Positions 45,087 through 55,124 of a stretch of DNA of 64,000 nucleotides are shown here, one piece after another. The position numbers and the translations under genes are program-made. Location: NCBI RefSeq assembly GCF_022763245.1, contig NZ_JALEGV010000041.1, positions 1 through 64,000 of the forward strand, in the 5' to 3' direction. The notes below the pieces were generated by a model. It did no database searches and was not told the DNA's origin. It saw only the letters and a list, made by a program, of their open reading frames with translations. Source of the stretch: Oricola sp. (lineage in GTDB: Bacteria > Pseudomonadota > Alphaproteobacteria > Rhizobiales > Rhizobiaceae). Numbering within the stretch: the first letter of the stretch is position 1; each line of letters opens with the position of its first letter.

Positions 45087-46196
45087 ATGCGCGTTTCAGT
45101 GTCCCGAGTGTTGATGGTTCTTGCCGCCGCGATCGCGGTTGTCCTGAGCGGACAGCTCCAGGCGAACGCGGCCAGGCGGGTGGCTCTGGTGGTCGGAAAC
45201 GCCGCCTATCAGAGCGTCTCACGCCTCGCCAATCCGGAAAACGACGCCTATCTGATGGCCGACACGCTCGGCCGGCTGGGCTTTGAACTGGTCGGGGGCG
45301 GCGCGCAGGTCAATCTCGGCAAATCCCGGTTCGAACAGCTCGTGCAGCAATTCGGCAACGCCTCCGTCGGCGCCGACGTCGCGCTGTTCTATTACGCCGG
45401 CCACGGCATGGAACTGGGCGGCCAGAACTACCTCGTGCCGATCGACGCCAATCCGGGCAAGTCGGCCGACGTGCCGCTGCAGATGCTGAACGCGCAGACG
45501 GTCCTCGCGCAGATGTCGGATGTTCAAAGCCGGCTGAACATCATGATCCTCGACGCGTGCCGCAACAATCCGTTTCCAAACAGCACACGGGCCTCGCCCA
45601 GCGGGCTGGCGCAGATGCGGGCGCCGAGGGGCACGCTGATTTCGTTCGCCACCCAGCCCGGCAATGTCGCGCTGGACGGGCACGGAAAGAACAGCCCGTT
45701 CACCAGCGCCCTTGCCGAGAGCATCCAGACGCCCGGCCTCAACCTCTTCGACACCTTCAACCGGGTGGGCGTGCAGGTGGCGAAAGTGACCGGCTACGAA
45801 CAGCAGCCCTGGACGTCGAGCTCGCCGATAGAGGGCCAGTTCCATTTCGTGCCGGCGAACCTTCCGAGCACCCCGTCGGCCGCCAATCTCGCGGTCGAGA
45901 CCGCGCGGCGCTTCTACGGCGCGCTGTCGCTCGCCGACGGCTACGCGGCCAGTTCCCTCGTCGTGCCCGAAAAGCGCACGCTGGCCGCCTACAGCCCGGA
46001 GGGCATTTCAGGGTTCTACCGCAGCCTGAGTTCGCCCCTGCAGGTCCTCGACATCAGCCCGGTCAGTTCGACCATCGTCAGCGTGCACTATCGATACGGC
46101 CGGCCGGGTGGCGGCGTCTGCGAGACGACGGCCAACGTGACGATGCGCATCATCGGCGGACAGGCCTATGTCGAGAAGATCCAGGCCGGCTGCTGA
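45087..46196 (+). CDS. Secreted caspase-family (peptidase C14) protein
   Basis: 369 residues from the ATG at 45087. A signal peptide (hydrophobic VLMVLAAAIAVVLSG, cleavage near ANA at about 28) indicates export. The p20-like caspase domain (about 32-270) contains YYAGHGMEL with His 106 and ILDACRNNP with Cys 158, both catalytic residues intact. A C-terminal domain (about 280-369) of unknown function ends in a Cys. Bacterial proteins of this type (metacaspase-like) are widespread in Hyphomicrobiales. It diverges from the CHAT gene across 185 bases that hold no other gene. Confidence 0.85.
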   Translation: MRVSVSRVLMVLAAAIAVVLSGQLQANAARRVALVVGNAAYQSVSRLANPENDAYLMADTLGRLGFELVGGGAQVNLGKSRFEQLVQQFGNASVGADVALFYYAGHGMELGGQNYLVPIDANPGKSADVPLQMLNAQTVLAQMSDVQSRLNIMILDACRNNPFPNSTRASPSGLAQMRAPRGTLISFATQPGNVALDGHGKNSPFTSALAESIQTPGLNLFDTFNRVGVQVAKVTGYEQQPWTSSSPIEGQFHFVPANLPSTPSAANLAVETARRFYGALSLADGYAASSLVVPEKRTLAAYSPEGISGFYRSLSSPLQVLDISPVSSTIVSVHYRYGRPGGGVCETTANVTMRIIGGQAYVEKIQAGC

Positions 46197-46211
46197 CGAC
46201 CGATCACGCTC

Positions 46212-46874
46212 CTATCGGGTGACGCACAGGCGCGCCTTCGCCGGGCCGCTCAGCACCTTGAGGTCCGGCCCGGTCTCCGCCGTTTCGCCGGGCAGCGTGA
46301 CCGCCCCGATCAGCTTGGAGAAGGGAAACGCCGCGCCCGGATCGGGCCGCCGCGGATAGGTCTTGCCGGCGCATTCGCAGGTGCGCTGGTCGAGCACGGC
46401 ATGGGTGACGACATTGCGCAGCGCGATCGTCGGATTCCGCTCCCTGATCTTGCGCACCAGGTCGATCACCGCATCGACCTGCGCCTGCGGAAATGCCTCC
46501 TCGCCACTGCCGGAATTGACCATCTCGATGCCGATCGTGTCGTCATTGTTGCCGACCACGTGAAAGGCGATCTCGTCCTCGGCGATCAGCGATGAGACGG
46601 TTCCGCTTCTGCCGACCACGTAATGCACGTCGGCGCTTTTCCCGCGCGCCAGGATGCCGCGCCAGAATTCGGCGTCGTCCGGGCGCTTCTGGATGGTCTG
46701 GTAATGCACCTTGCCCTTGACGCAGGCCGGACCGCCGATCGAGTGCAGCACGATGCCCCGGATCGTGGCGGGATCGCGTTTGGCGCCGACCTCGCGCGAC
46801 CAGGCGGTCGCAGGAACGAGAAGCGCAGCCAGTCCGGCCAAGAGCACGAGGTCGCGGGTGAAGGTCCGGCGCAT
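46212..46874 (-). CDS. Exported N-acetylmuramoyl-L-alanine amidase (amidase_2 type)
   Basis: 220 residues from the ATG at 46874 with GGGGAGA before it. The signal peptide DLVLLAGLAALLVPATAWS ends near residue 26. The domain shows the zinc-ligand patterns GIVLHSIGG and NVVTHAVLDQRTC. It would cut the bond between muramic acid and the stem peptide in the periplasm. It is the last gene of the transglutaminase/ATP-grasp operon (73 bases after the preceding stop), which may hint that the operon acts on cell-wall peptides. Confidence 0.8.
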   Translation of the reverse strand: MRRTFTRDLVLLAGLAALLVPATAWSREVGAKRDPATIRGIVLHSIGGPACVKGKVHYQTIQKRPDDAEFWRGILARGKSADVHYVVGRSGTVSSLIAEDEIAFHVVGNNDDTIGIEMVNSGSGEEAFPQAQVDAVIDLVRKIRERNPTIALRNVVTHAVLDQRTCECAGKTYPRRPDPGAAFPFSKLIGAVTLPGETAETGPDLKVLSGPAKARLCVTR

Positions 46875-46947
46875 CTTGTCTCCCCATTGATCGTCGCTTC
46901 GGCCCCGACACGACACCACGCGACAATGACCGGGATGTGGCAGCCTC

Positions 46948-47826
46948 TTACGCCACCGGAACGACGTCGACGGCCTGCGAGCTGGAATGGGCGCCCGCCG
47001 TGCGCAACACGCCCTTGACCGGCGCGACGTCGGAATAGTCGCGCGCCCGCGCGACGACGATGTGATCCTCGCCGGCCAGAACGGCGTTGGTCGGGTCGAA
47101 CTCGACCCAGCCGGTTTCCGATCCGCACCATGCCCGGACCCAGGCATGCATCGCGTCGGCGCCTTCCAGCCGTTCCTCGCCTTCCGGCGGGATCGTGCGC
47201 AGGAAGCCGCTGACATAGCCGGCCGGAACGCCGATACCGCGCAGGCAGGCGATCATCACATGCGAGAAATCCTGGCAGACGCCGTGCCGCCGCTCGAAGG
47301 CCTCCAGCATCGGCGTGTCCACCGTCGTCGCGTCGGGATCGAACCGCATGTCGCGATGCAGCGCGCGATTGATCGCGGTGACGTTTTCCAGCGTGCTCGC
47401 CTTGGCGTCGATGACGCTTCTGGCATAGCCGGTCGTGCGGCGGTCGATCGGCGCCCGGTCCGACGGGCCGGTGAAATGATGCGGCGAATCCGGGCCCACG
47501 TTGCGATAGGCCCAGATCTCGTCCGCCAGGCCGGTGAGCGACGGCGACATGTCGAATTGCGGGCCGGGCGTCAGGCATTCGACCCGGGCCTGCACCTCGA
47601 ACACGACCGATTCATGCGGCTGGTCGAAAAACAGCTCTGTGACGCGGTTGCCGAAGAAGTCGATCCTGTCGATGCGCTCCTGCGGCTGCGGCCGGACGCT
47701 CATCACGCCGGCGATCGCGCGCTGCTCGCCCGGCAGGTCCGCCGGCATCAGCCGGACCAGGTGCCGGCCGACATCGGCCATGTCGGGATAGTCGTAGCCG
47801 ATCTTCAAGGTGACGTCGTACAGCAT
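46948..47826 (-). CDS. Transglutaminase-like cysteine protein
   Basis: 292 residues. A beta-rich N-terminal domain (bacterial transglutaminase-like, about 1-100) precedes the papain-like core with the catalytic triad HGVCQDFSH (Cys 184), ADAMHAW (His 227) and VEFDPTN (Asp 244). It lies 9 bases after the ATP-grasp/alpha-E gene. This family is repeatedly encoded with circularly permuted ATP-grasp proteins and is predicted to hydrolyse or form peptide bonds in an uncharacterised peptide. Confidence 0.9.
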   Translation of the reverse strand: MLYDVTLKIGYDYPDMADVGRHLVRLMPADLPGEQRAIAGVMSVRPQPQERIDRIDFFGNRVTELFFDQPHESVVFEVQARVECLTPGPQFDMSPSLTGLADEIWAYRNVGPDSPHHFTGPSDRAPIDRRTTGYARSVIDAKASTLENVTAINRALHRDMRFDPDATTVDTPMLEAFERRHGVCQDFSHVMIACLRGIGVPAGYVSGFLRTIPPEGEERLEGADAMHAWVRAWCGSETGWVEFDPTNAVLAGEDHIVVARARDYSDVAPVKGVLRTAGAHSSSQAVDVVPVA

Positions 47827-47835
47827 CGGCGCCCC

Positions 47836-50241
47836 CTACCGGAAATAGGTGCGGTCGAGTTCGCCCGACAAGGCGGCGATGTCCGCGCCGACTTCGCGCA
47901 GCGCGTCCGTGTCGAGTGTTTCGGCCGTGTGGGTGGCGAGCGCCGCATGGGTCTTCAGCATGACGCGCTGCAACTCGGTGGTCGGACGATGACGCTCGGC
48001 CCCCGGCAGGTAGCCGAAATGCTCGCGCAGTTGGTCGAACTGGTGGACGATGGAGCGCGGATTGAGCGGATCGATGGCGAGGAGGTCGATGATCGTCTCG
48101 CGATTGGTCGCCACCGCGTAGCGCCTGCGATGCGACATCGCACTGTCGCCAACCTCAAGCGCCAGATCGAAGGCGCCGTCGGGCGCCGCCGGATCGGCGT
48201 ATCGGGCGAGCAGGTTCGTCATGGCGATGGCACGCTCCAGCGCCCGGCCGATGCTGAGGAAGCGCCAACCGGTGAACCGGTACATGTTCTCGTGCACGAG
48301 GCCCGAAAAGCCCGACAGTTTGCGCAGCAGCACGCCCATGCCGCGCGCCAGGTCGTCGCCCGGCGTGGCGGTGCTGGCGATGCGATGGATCGTCTTGTCG
48401 ATATCGGTAAGCGCAAGCCAACCATCAAGCGAGAACCGGTCGCGCACATTGCTCGCCGATGTGGAGGCGGAATCGAGCGCCGTTCGGATGCTCTCGGTGA
48501 AACTGCCGTCGGGCTCGTTTCCGAACAGGACCAGATAGCCGGCCAGATCGCTCAACAGCGGCGCGTCCGGCCACGCCGTCTCGGCCAGCCGGACATGGTA
48601 GGCACGCGTCAGCCGGATCATGGTCTCGGAGCGTTCCACGTAGCGGCCGAGCCAGAACAGGTTGTCGGCCGACCGGCTTGGCAGGACGCCGGGCTGGCTG
48701 CGCACGAAAGGCGCGACCGGCTGCGTTAGCATTGTGTCCTGATCGACCGGCCCGGACTTGACCATCCAGACGTCGGCGACAGACCCGCCGCGCTGCATGG
48801 CCAGTTCCGGCGTGTCGGTGGAATGGCCGATCCGGGCGAACCCGCCCGGCATGATCCGCCAGCCGTCGTGGGTGCGCGCGAGGAACAGGCGGAGGCTCAT
48901 CGGGCGCGGCACGAGCATGCCGTCGACGAAGGCCGGCGCGGTCGACAAGGTAACCGCTTCCTGACCGACGAGGCGGGTGGCATTGGCGTCGATCCACGCT
49001 TCGACCGCGCCTTTCCCCTCGCCCGACATCGCGCCGCCGACCACGGAGAGTTCGTCGAGATCGAACGGAAGCCCGGTGGCGAACGCGTCGCCGATCGTCA
49101 TGCGCGCGGCATTCGCCTTCACGTGCTCGCGCTCGCGCGACTGGCCGCACCACCATGTGGCGATGTTGGGAAGCTTCAGCCTTTCGCCCGTCAGCGCCTC
49201 GCTGATGCGCGGCAGGAAGGCGAGCAGCGCCCGCGTTTCCAGGACGCCCGAGCCGAGCGCGTTGACCATCGTCACCGAGCCGCTGCGGATGGCTCCGACC
49301 ATGCCGGGCGTGCCGAGCCGCGACGCCTCGTTCAGTTCCAGCGGATCCGACCAATTCGCGTCGAGCCGCCGCAGCAGCACGCTGACCGGCGACAGGCCGG
49401 CGACGGTGCGCACCATCAGCCGGCCGTCGCGCACCGTCAGGTCCTCGCCCTCCAGCAGCATGAAGCCGAGATAGCGGGCGATATAGGCGTGCTCGAAATA
49501 GGTGTCGTTGTGCAGGCCCGGCGTCAGGATCGCGACGCGGCTGTCGTCGCTCTGGCGCAGATCGAGCAGCGTGTCGCGAAAATCGCGGAAGAACCCGGCC
49601 AGCCTCTCGACGTTCAGCCGGCTGAAGATGTCGGAATAGATGCGTGCCGTCGCGATCCGGTTCTCCAGCGCGAAGCCCGCGCCCGACGGCGCCTGCGTGC
49701 GGTCGCCGAGAACCCACCAGTCGCCGTCCGGACCGCGACCGATGTCGAAGGCGAGGAAGTGCAGGAAATGGCCGGAGCGCGGCGTCACCCCGACCAGCGG
49801 GCGCAGCCACTCCTTGTTGCCGGCGACCAACGGCGCGGGCAGGTGGCCGTCGGCAACAAGCCTGTTCGGCCCGTAGAGATCGGCGACGACCTGTTCCAGG
49901 AGGTCGGCGCGCTGGATCAGCCCCTCGGCGATGCCGTTCCACTCGTTCTCGTCGATCAGCAGCGGCATGTGGCTCAGCGGCCAGTCGCGCTCCACCGTGT
50001 CCTGCGGTCCGTAGTGGCGGTAGAAGACGCCGGCGTCGCGCAGATACTGGTCGCCGCGCGCCATGCGGGCCGACAATTCGTCGGTCTCCATGTCGGCGAG
50101 CGCCCCGATGAGATCGGTCCATACGGGACGGATCGCGCCGTCGGAGCCGATCAGCTCGTCCGGCACGTCTTCCAGCCGCCGGTACCCGGCGAGCAGGCGC
50201 TCGACGGAACTCTCAGCGGCGCGTTCGCCCTGCATGGTCAT
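47836..50241 (-). CDS. Circularly permuted ATP-grasp fused to alpha-E domain
   Basis: 801 residues. The first part (about 1-480) is the circularly permuted ATP-grasp domain (VFYRHYGPQDTVERDWPLSH region; GRTQAPSG-type, here GDRTQAPSGAGF; LTPGLHNDTYFEHAYIAR; EGEDLTVRDGRL). From about 510 (SRSADNLFWLGRYVERSE) to the end is the helical alpha-E domain. The two parts are separate genes in many bacteria and fused here. ATP-grasp enzymes join an amine to a carboxylate; the product of this group is not established. Confidence 0.9.
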   Translation of the reverse strand: MTMQGERAAESSVERLLAGYRRLEDVPDELIGSDGAIRPVWTDLIGALADMETDELSARMARGDQYLRDAGVFYRHYGPQDTVERDWPLSHMPLLIDENEWNGIAEGLIQRADLLEQVVADLYGPNRLVADGHLPAPLVAGNKEWLRPLVGVTPRSGHFLHFLAFDIGRGPDGDWWVLGDRTQAPSGAGFALENRIATARIYSDIFSRLNVERLAGFFRDFRDTLLDLRQSDDSRVAILTPGLHNDTYFEHAYIARYLGFMLLEGEDLTVRDGRLMVRTVAGLSPVSVLLRRLDANWSDPLELNEASRLGTPGMVGAIRSGSVTMVNALGSGVLETRALLAFLPRISEALTGERLKLPNIATWWCGQSREREHVKANAARMTIGDAFATGLPFDLDELSVVGGAMSGEGKGAVEAWIDANATRLVGQEAVTLSTAPAFVDGMLVPRPMSLRLFLARTHDGWRIMPGGFARIGHSTDTPELAMQRGGSVADVWMVKSGPVDQDTMLTQPVAPFVRSQPGVLPSRSADNLFWLGRYVERSETMIRLTRAYHVRLAETAWPDAPLLSDLAGYLVLFGNEPDGSFTESIRTALDSASTSASNVRDRFSLDGWLALTDIDKTIHRIASTATPGDDLARGMGVLLRKLSGFSGLVHENMYRFTGWRFLSIGRALERAIAMTNLLARYADPAAPDGAFDLALEVGDSAMSHRRRYAVATNRETIIDLLAIDPLNPRSIVHQFDQLREHFGYLPGAERHRPTTELQRVMLKTHAALATHTAETLDTDALREVGADIAALSGELDRTYFR

Positions 50242-50256
50242 GGCTTCGGATCAGCC

Positions 50257-53200
50257 CTAGGTTCCCGGAAGCCGCCTGAGATCCAGCGTCATCGGGAATT
50301 CGGGATGAGGCGTTTCCGGCGGCGGCGCGTATACGCCGCCAGTATGGCCGTGCGCTTCGAAGCGCGCAAGACGGCGCGCCTCGGCCTCGTAGCCGTTGAC
50401 CGGGAAGGTGTCGTAGCTGCGGCCGCCCGGATGCGCGACATGATAGACGCAGCCGCCCAGCGCGCGGCCGGTCCAGGTGTCGAAGATGTCGAGCGTGAGC
50501 GGCGTGTGCACGGGAACGACCGGATGCAGCGCCATGGCCGGCTGCCAGGCCTTGTAGCGCACCGCGCCCACCGCGACGCCGCCGGTGTCGGTCTTCTGCA
50601 GCGGCACGCGGCGCCGGTTGCAGGTGACGATGTAGCGGTCGGGATCGGTCGTCACCAGCTTGACCTGCAGGCGTTCGGTCGAACTGTCGGTGTAGCGCAC
50701 CGTACCGCCGATCGCGCCGGTCTCGCCCAGCACGTGCCAGGGTTCGAGCGCCTGGCGCAATTCCATGTGCACGCCCTCGTAATCGACCGCGCCGCAGAAG
50801 GGGAACCGGAATTCGGCCTGCGCCTCGAACCATTCGGGCCGCAGATCGAAACCGTGCTCGCGCAGGTCGCGCAGGACGTCGAGGAAATCGTCCCAGACGA
50901 AATGCGGCAGCATGAAGCGGTCATGCAGCACCGTGCCCCAGCGCGTCAGGTTGCCGCCCACCGGGCTGTGCCACATCCGCGCGATCAGGGCGCGGATCAG
51001 CACCTGCTGGGCGAGGCTCATGCGCGCATTGGGCGGCATCTCGAAGCCGCGGAACTCCACCAGCCCCAGCCGGCCGGTCGGGCCGTCGGGCGAATAGAGC
51101 TTGTCGATGCAGATCTCGGCGCGATGGGTGTTGCCGGTCACGTCGGTCAGCATGTTGCGCAGGAGCCGGTCGGTGAGCCAGGGCAGCGGCGGCACGCCGG
51201 CGCCCGGATGCGGGATCTGCGCCAGCGCGATTTCCAATTCGTACAAGGCGTCGTGACGCGCCTCGTCGATGCGCGGCGCCTGGCTGGTCGGGCCGATGAA
51301 CAGGCCGGAGAACAGGTAGGAGAGGCTCGGATGGCGCTGCCAGTGCAGGATCAGGCTGCGCAACAGGTCCGGCCGGCGCAGGAACGGGCTGTCCATCGTG
51401 GTCGCCCCGCCGACGACGACGTGGTTGCCGCCGCCCGTGCAGGTGTGCTTGCCGTCGATCATGAACTTGTCGGCGCCGAGCCGCGTCTGGCGGGCCTCCT
51501 CGTAGATCGTCTCGGTGGTGGCGACGCATTCCTCCCAGTTCGCCGCCGGATGGATGTTGACCTCCAGCACGCCCGGATCGGGCGCGACGCGGATGACGTT
51601 CATGCGCGAATCCGTCGGCGGCGCGTAGCCTTCGATATGGACCGGAAGCTTGAGCCGTTTCGCCGCCTTTTCGGCCGCTGCGACCAGTTCCAGATAATCC
51701 TCGATGCGTTCGACCGGCGGCATGAAGACGCAGAGACGGCCGTCGCGCGGCTCGATCGCCAGCGCGGTGCGGATCGCCCCGCCGATCTCGCCGATGTCCT
51801 GCGCGATGACGTTCTGCACGTTGCTGCGGGAGGTGAACGACGCGACCGGCTGCGCGTGGCCGCCCTGTTGCGCGGCGATCTCGTCGGAGGCGGCCAGATC
51901 CGGCAGCGGTCCGCGCGGTTCCGTCGGATCGGCGACGTTGACGTAAGGATATTGAGACGGCGGAATATAGGGCAGCGAGCCGAGCGGCAGGCGGTAGCCG
52001 ACCGGGCTGTCGCCCGGCACGAGGAAGATCTTGCCGCGCCGCGTGCGCCATTTCTCCGACCGCCAGCGCGCATCGACCGAGCGAGACTGCCAGCTCTGGA
52101 TCGGCAGGATGAAGCCCGACGGCTCGGTCAGGCCGCGTTCGAAGACGCGGGCGATGCGGTGGCGTTCCTCCGCGTCCTCCAGCTTGGAATTCTCCGGCGT
52201 CACATTGTCGGGCAGGTTGGCCTCGCGCAGGATCCACTCCGCCGTGTCCTCATAGGCCGGCGCGATGTGGCCGGTCTCGACGCCCAGCTCCTCGGCCATG
52301 GCGGCGAGCAGCGCCTCGGCCTGCTTCGGCGTGGCCTTGCCCTTGCCCTCTTCCCTGGCGATCAGGTCGGCGTCGCGCCAGATCGGCTTGCCGTCGCGCC
52401 GCCAGTAGAGCGAGAACGTCCAGCGCGGCAGCGTTTCGCCGGGATACCACTTGCCCTGCCCGTAATGCAGGAACCCGCCCGGCGCGAAACGGTCGCGCAG
52501 CCGGCGGATCAGCTGGTCGGCGAGCGCCCGCTTGTGCGGCCCGACGGCGTCGGTGTTCCATTCCTCCGATTCGAAATCGTCGATGGAGACGAAGGTCGGC
52601 TCGCCGCCCATGGTGAGCCGGACATCGCCCGCGGCCAGCGACGCATCCACCTTGCGCCCGAGATCGTCGAGCGCGGTCCACGCCTCGTCGGAGAACGGCT
52701 TGGTGATGCGCGGATGTTCGGCCGTGCGCCTGACCGTCATGTCGAAGGAGAAATCGACCTCGGCATAGGTCGCGGTGCCGGAGATCGGCGCGGCGTTGCG
52801 GTAATGCGGCGTCGCCGCCAGCGGGATGTGGCTTTCGCCCGTCAACAGGCCGGAGGTCGGATCGAGCCCGATCCAGCCCGCGCCCGGCAGATAGACCTCT
52901 ACCCAGGCATGCAGGTCGGTGAAATCGTGATCCGTGCCCGCCGGCCCGTCGAGCGCGACGAGATCCGGCTTCAGCTGGATCAGGTAACCGGAGACGAAGC
53001 GCGCGGCGAGGCCCAGGTGGCGCAGCGTCTGGACCAAGAGCCAGGAGGTGTCGCGGCACGACCCCTTGCCGATCTTCAGCGTCTCCTCCGGCGTGTTGAC
53101 GCCCGGCTCCATGCGGATGATGTAGTCGATCTCGTTGGAAAGCCGCGTGTTGAGTTCGACGATGAAGTCGATCGTGCGCCGCGGGGTCCGGTCGATCGAG

Positions 53201-53595
53201 GCGATGAACTTCTTCAGGAGCGGGCCGGCCGGTTCCGGCGAGCGGTAGATGACCAGGTCGGGGCGCAGGTCGTCGTCATACTCGAAGGGGAAGTCCTCCG
53301 CCTTTTCCTCGATGAAGAAATCGAACGGGTTGTAGACCGTCATGTCGGCGACGAGATCGACCTCGATCTTAAGTTCGCGCACCGGCTTCGGAAAGACGAA
53401 GCGCGCCAGCCAGTTGCCGTAGGGATCCTGCTGGTGGTTCACGAAATGCTCGGCGGGGCCGACCTTCAGCGAATGCGAGATGACCCGGGTGCGGCTGTGC
53501 GGCGCCGGGCGCAGGCGAATGATCTGCGGGCCGAGCGACACCGGACGATCGTAGCGATAGTGGGTGAGATGGTGAATGGCGGCCTTGATCGACAT
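50257..53595 (-). CDS. Transglutaminase-like protein fused to DUF2126
   Basis: 1112 residues from the ATG at 53595; a longer open frame upstream is not supported. Residues about 1-290 form a transglutaminase-like domain with Cys 180 ([10 protein letters not shown]), His 229 (DLHAWVEV) and Asp 245 (LDPTSG). Residues about 300-1112 are DUF2126, related to glutamine-synthetase/ATP-grasp-type amidoligases, with [17 protein letters not shown] as a striking conserved block. It is the first gene of the peptide-ligation operon and is divergent from the zincin gene at 53761. Confidence 0.92.
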   Translation of the reverse strand: MSIKAAIHHLTHYRYDRPVSLGPQIIRLRPAPHSRTRVISHSLKVGPAEHFVNHQQDPYGNWLARFVFPKPVRELKIEVDLVADMTVYNPFDFFIEEKAEDFPFEYDDDLRPDLVIYRSPEPAGPLLKKFIASIDRTPRRTIDFIVELNTRLSNEIDYIIRMEPGVNTPEETLKIGKGSCRDTSWLLVQTLRHLGLAARFVSGYLIQLKPDLVALDGPAGTDHDFTDLHAWVEVYLPGAGWIGLDPTSGLLTGESHIPLAATPHYRNAAPISGTATYAEVDFSFDMTVRRTAEHPRITKPFSDEAWTALDDLGRKVDASLAAGDVRLTMGGEPTFVSIDDFESEEWNTDAVGPHKRALADQLIRRLRDRFAPGGFLHYGQGKWYPGETLPRWTFSLYWRRDGKPIWRDADLIAREEGKGKATPKQAEALLAAMAEELGVETGHIAPAYEDTAEWILREANLPDNVTPENSKLEDAEERHRIARVFERGLTEPSGFILPIQSWQSRSVDARWRSEKWRTRRGKIFLVPGDSPVGYRLPLGSLPYIPPSQYPYVNVADPTEPRGPLPDLAASDEIAAQQGGHAQPVASFTSRSNVQNVIAQDIGEIGGAIRTALAIEPRDGRLCVFMPPVERIEDYLELVAAAEKAAKRLKLPVHIEGYAPPTDSRMNVIRVAPDPGVLEVNIHPAANWEECVATTETIYEEARQTRLGADKFMIDGKHTCTGGGNHVVVGGATTMDSPFLRRPDLLRSLILHWQRHPSLSYLFSGLFIGPTSQAPRIDEARHDALYELEIALAQIPHPGAGVPPLPWLTDRLLRNMLTDVTGNTHRAEICIDKLYSPDGPTGRLGLVEFRGFEMPPNARMSLAQQVLIRALIARMWHSPVGGNLTRWGTVLHDRFMLPHFVWDDFLDVLRDLREHGFDLRPEWFEAQAEFRFPFCGAVDYEGVHMELRQALEPWHVLGETGAIGGTVRYTDSSTERLQVKLVTTDPDRYIVTCNRRRVPLQKTDTGGVAVGAVRYKAWQPAMALHPVVPVHTPLTLDIFDTWTGRALGGCVYHVAHPGGRSYDTFPVNGYEAEARRLARFEAHGHTGGVYAPPPETPHPEFPMTLDLRRLPGT

Positions 53596-53760
53596 AAATC
53601 CGACGGTTCCCCTGTTTGCGGCCCCCAAGCGTTTCACAAATCGCTGCGACGCACAAATCGAATCATGCCGTTGAAAGGCCTCGAAAGCCTGATCCGACGT
53701 CCCCCTCGCGCCAATTTCAAAGACGCTATATAGAGGGCGCGAAACGACGACGAAGACACC

Positions 53761-54183
53761 ATGGACCGCACCGACCAGAGCGGCGACTGGGCCAACCGGC
53801 TCTCGCCCGATCTCGCCACCATCGAATCCATCGCCCGGACGGCCTACGCCCACCTGCCGGGGGAATTCCGCGCGCTCACGTCCGACGTGCAGATCCTCGT
53901 CGCCGATTTCCCGACCGACGAGATCAGCGACGATCTCGGGCTGGAAACGCCGTTCGACCTGCTCGGCCTGTTCGAGGGCCGCGGCGTGGCGGAACGCTGG
54001 ACGCCGGGAACCGGCGAGCATCCCAATCGCATCACCCTCTACCGCCGCGCCATTCTCGACTACTGGTCGGAGAACGAGGAAACGCTCAACGACATCATCA
54101 CCCATGTGCTGATCCACGAGCTCGGCCATCATTTCGGCCTGTCGGATGCCGACATGGAGCGCATCGAGGAAGCCGCCGAGTAG
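53761..54183 (+). CDS. Small zinc metallopeptidase-like protein (HExxH)
   Basis: 140 residues. [11 protein letters not shown] (119-129) gives HExxHxxGxSD, the motif of the minimal zincin family common in actinobacteria and alphaproteobacteria. The remainder is acidic and probably cytoplasmic. No substrate is known for this family. It is divergent from the DUF2126 gene; the 165-base gap holds no other gene. Confidence 0.85.
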   Translation: MDRTDQSGDWANRLSPDLATIESIARTAYAHLPGEFRALTSDVQILVADFPTDEISDDLGLETPFDLLGLFEGRGVAERWTPGTGEHPNRITLYRRAILDYWSENEETLNDIITHVLIHELGHHFGLSDADMERIEEAAE

Positions 54184-54203
54184 GCGCCGCAACCGCGAAA
54201 CCG

Positions 54204-54893
54204 CTATTTCGACAGGTAGCTCAGCGCGGAGCCGTTGATCTCGCGCAGCAACTTGCGCTTCATCGCCGCTTCGTAATCGTCGAAATCGCGCGCCACCTCG
54301 ACAAAGGAGCCCGGCCCGCGAATGACCTGCTCGCGGTAATAGGCGACCGGATCGGGCCTTTCCCCGGCAATGACCAGCCCGTTCACCGTCACGCCCGCGA
54401 ATTCGAAATTCGCGTAGGCGCTGGACGGCTCGAAGCCCTCGTTGTTGACGCCGTCGCCGGACACGTCGACGACCTTGCGCGCGCAGCGCAGCGGGGCATG
54501 CGCGAAGCGGACCGCCGCATGGCCGAGCGCGTAGCCGAGCGCCGTCGGAAACTCGTCATGGCCGCGCGCATGCGATTCGATCAGGCTGGCGAAGGCGAAG
54601 ACGTCGATCTCGGTCGACAGAAGCGTCCACGGGACGATCTCGACCTGCTGGTACCTGCCGCTCCATTCGAAGGCCATGGCCTGCACGCCGCCCGACCCGA
54701 CGATCGCGCCGATGATCGACGGATCGCGCAGCGCCCGCGCCAGCCCGCGCATCTGCAGGTCGAATTCGGATGCATTGACGCTGGAGGAAACGTCGATCGC
54801 CAGAACCAGCGAAACGGTGCAGGACGTCTGGGCCGCGGCGGACCGAGGAAGGCCGGCCAGCAGGAGAAAGGCGATGAGTGCGGCGGCCCGGAT
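54204..54893 (-). CDS. DUF1194 von Willebrand-like secreted protein, no standard start codon
   Basis: Homology-like sequence begins with a signal peptide ([19 protein letters not shown]), continues with the MIDAS motif [13 protein letters not shown] (DxSxS) and runs to the stop at 54204. This frame is closed upstream by TAG at 54903-54905, and between that stop and the signal peptide there is no ATG, GTG or TTG. The codon where ATG would be expected reads ATC (54891-54893). The first ATG in frame is at 54752, inside the domain. Either ATC is used, the start was lost by mutation, or there is a sequence error. AAGG lies 2 bases before the ATC. The role of DUF1194 is unknown. Confidence 0.65.
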   Translation of the reverse strand: MRAAALIAFLLLAGLPRSAAAQTSCTVSLVLAIDVSSSVNASEFDLQMRGLARALRDPSIIGAIVGSGGVQAMAFEWSGRYQQVEIVPWTLLSTEIDVFAFASLIESHARGHDEFPTALGYALGHAAVRFAHAPLRCARKVVDVSGDGVNNEGFEPSSAYANFEFAGVTVNGLVIAGERPDPVAYYREQVIRGPGSFVEVARDFDDYEAAMKRKLLREINGSALSYLSK

Positions 54894-54902
54894 AGCCTTG
54901 CC

Positions 54903-55109
54903 CTACTGTTCGCCGAGTTTCATCAGCGGGTGATACTCCTTGCCCTCCACGGTCTTCACCACCGCCTGCGCGCAGCGCATGGCATGGGTGTCGGCATCGA
55001 AGGAATAGGAGGGCGAACCGTGCAGCGACCAGCCCTTGTTCAAGGCGTCGGTCACCCTGTGGCAGAAGGTTGCGTCATCGGGGCCGGTCAACAGGCGATA
55101 AAGCTGCAT
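54903..55109 (-). CDS. DUF1737 small protein
   Basis: 68 residues, MQLYRLLTGPDDATFCHRVT at the start and AVVKTVEGKEYHPLMKL at the end, matching the short DUF1737 family of alphaproteobacteria in length and both conserved ends. Function unknown; probably a cytoplasmic single-domain protein. It lies 15 bases after the CoA-ester lyase gene and ends 9 bases before the DUF1194 reading frame, so co-transcription is likely. Confidence 0.8.
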   Translation of the reverse strand: MQLYRLLTGPDDATFCHRVTDALNKGWSLHGSPSYSFDADTHAMRCAQAVVKTVEGKEYHPLMKLGEQ

Positions 55110-55124
55110 CGACGTCGTGTCCTC

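Noticed and set aside
48823-53733. Very long plus-strand open frame (over 1600 codons) opposite the ATP-grasp and DUF2126 genes
   Set aside because: Its Arg/Gln/Asp/His-rich composition and lack of any domain mark it as the antisense shadow of GC-rich genes with clear homologies on the minus strand.
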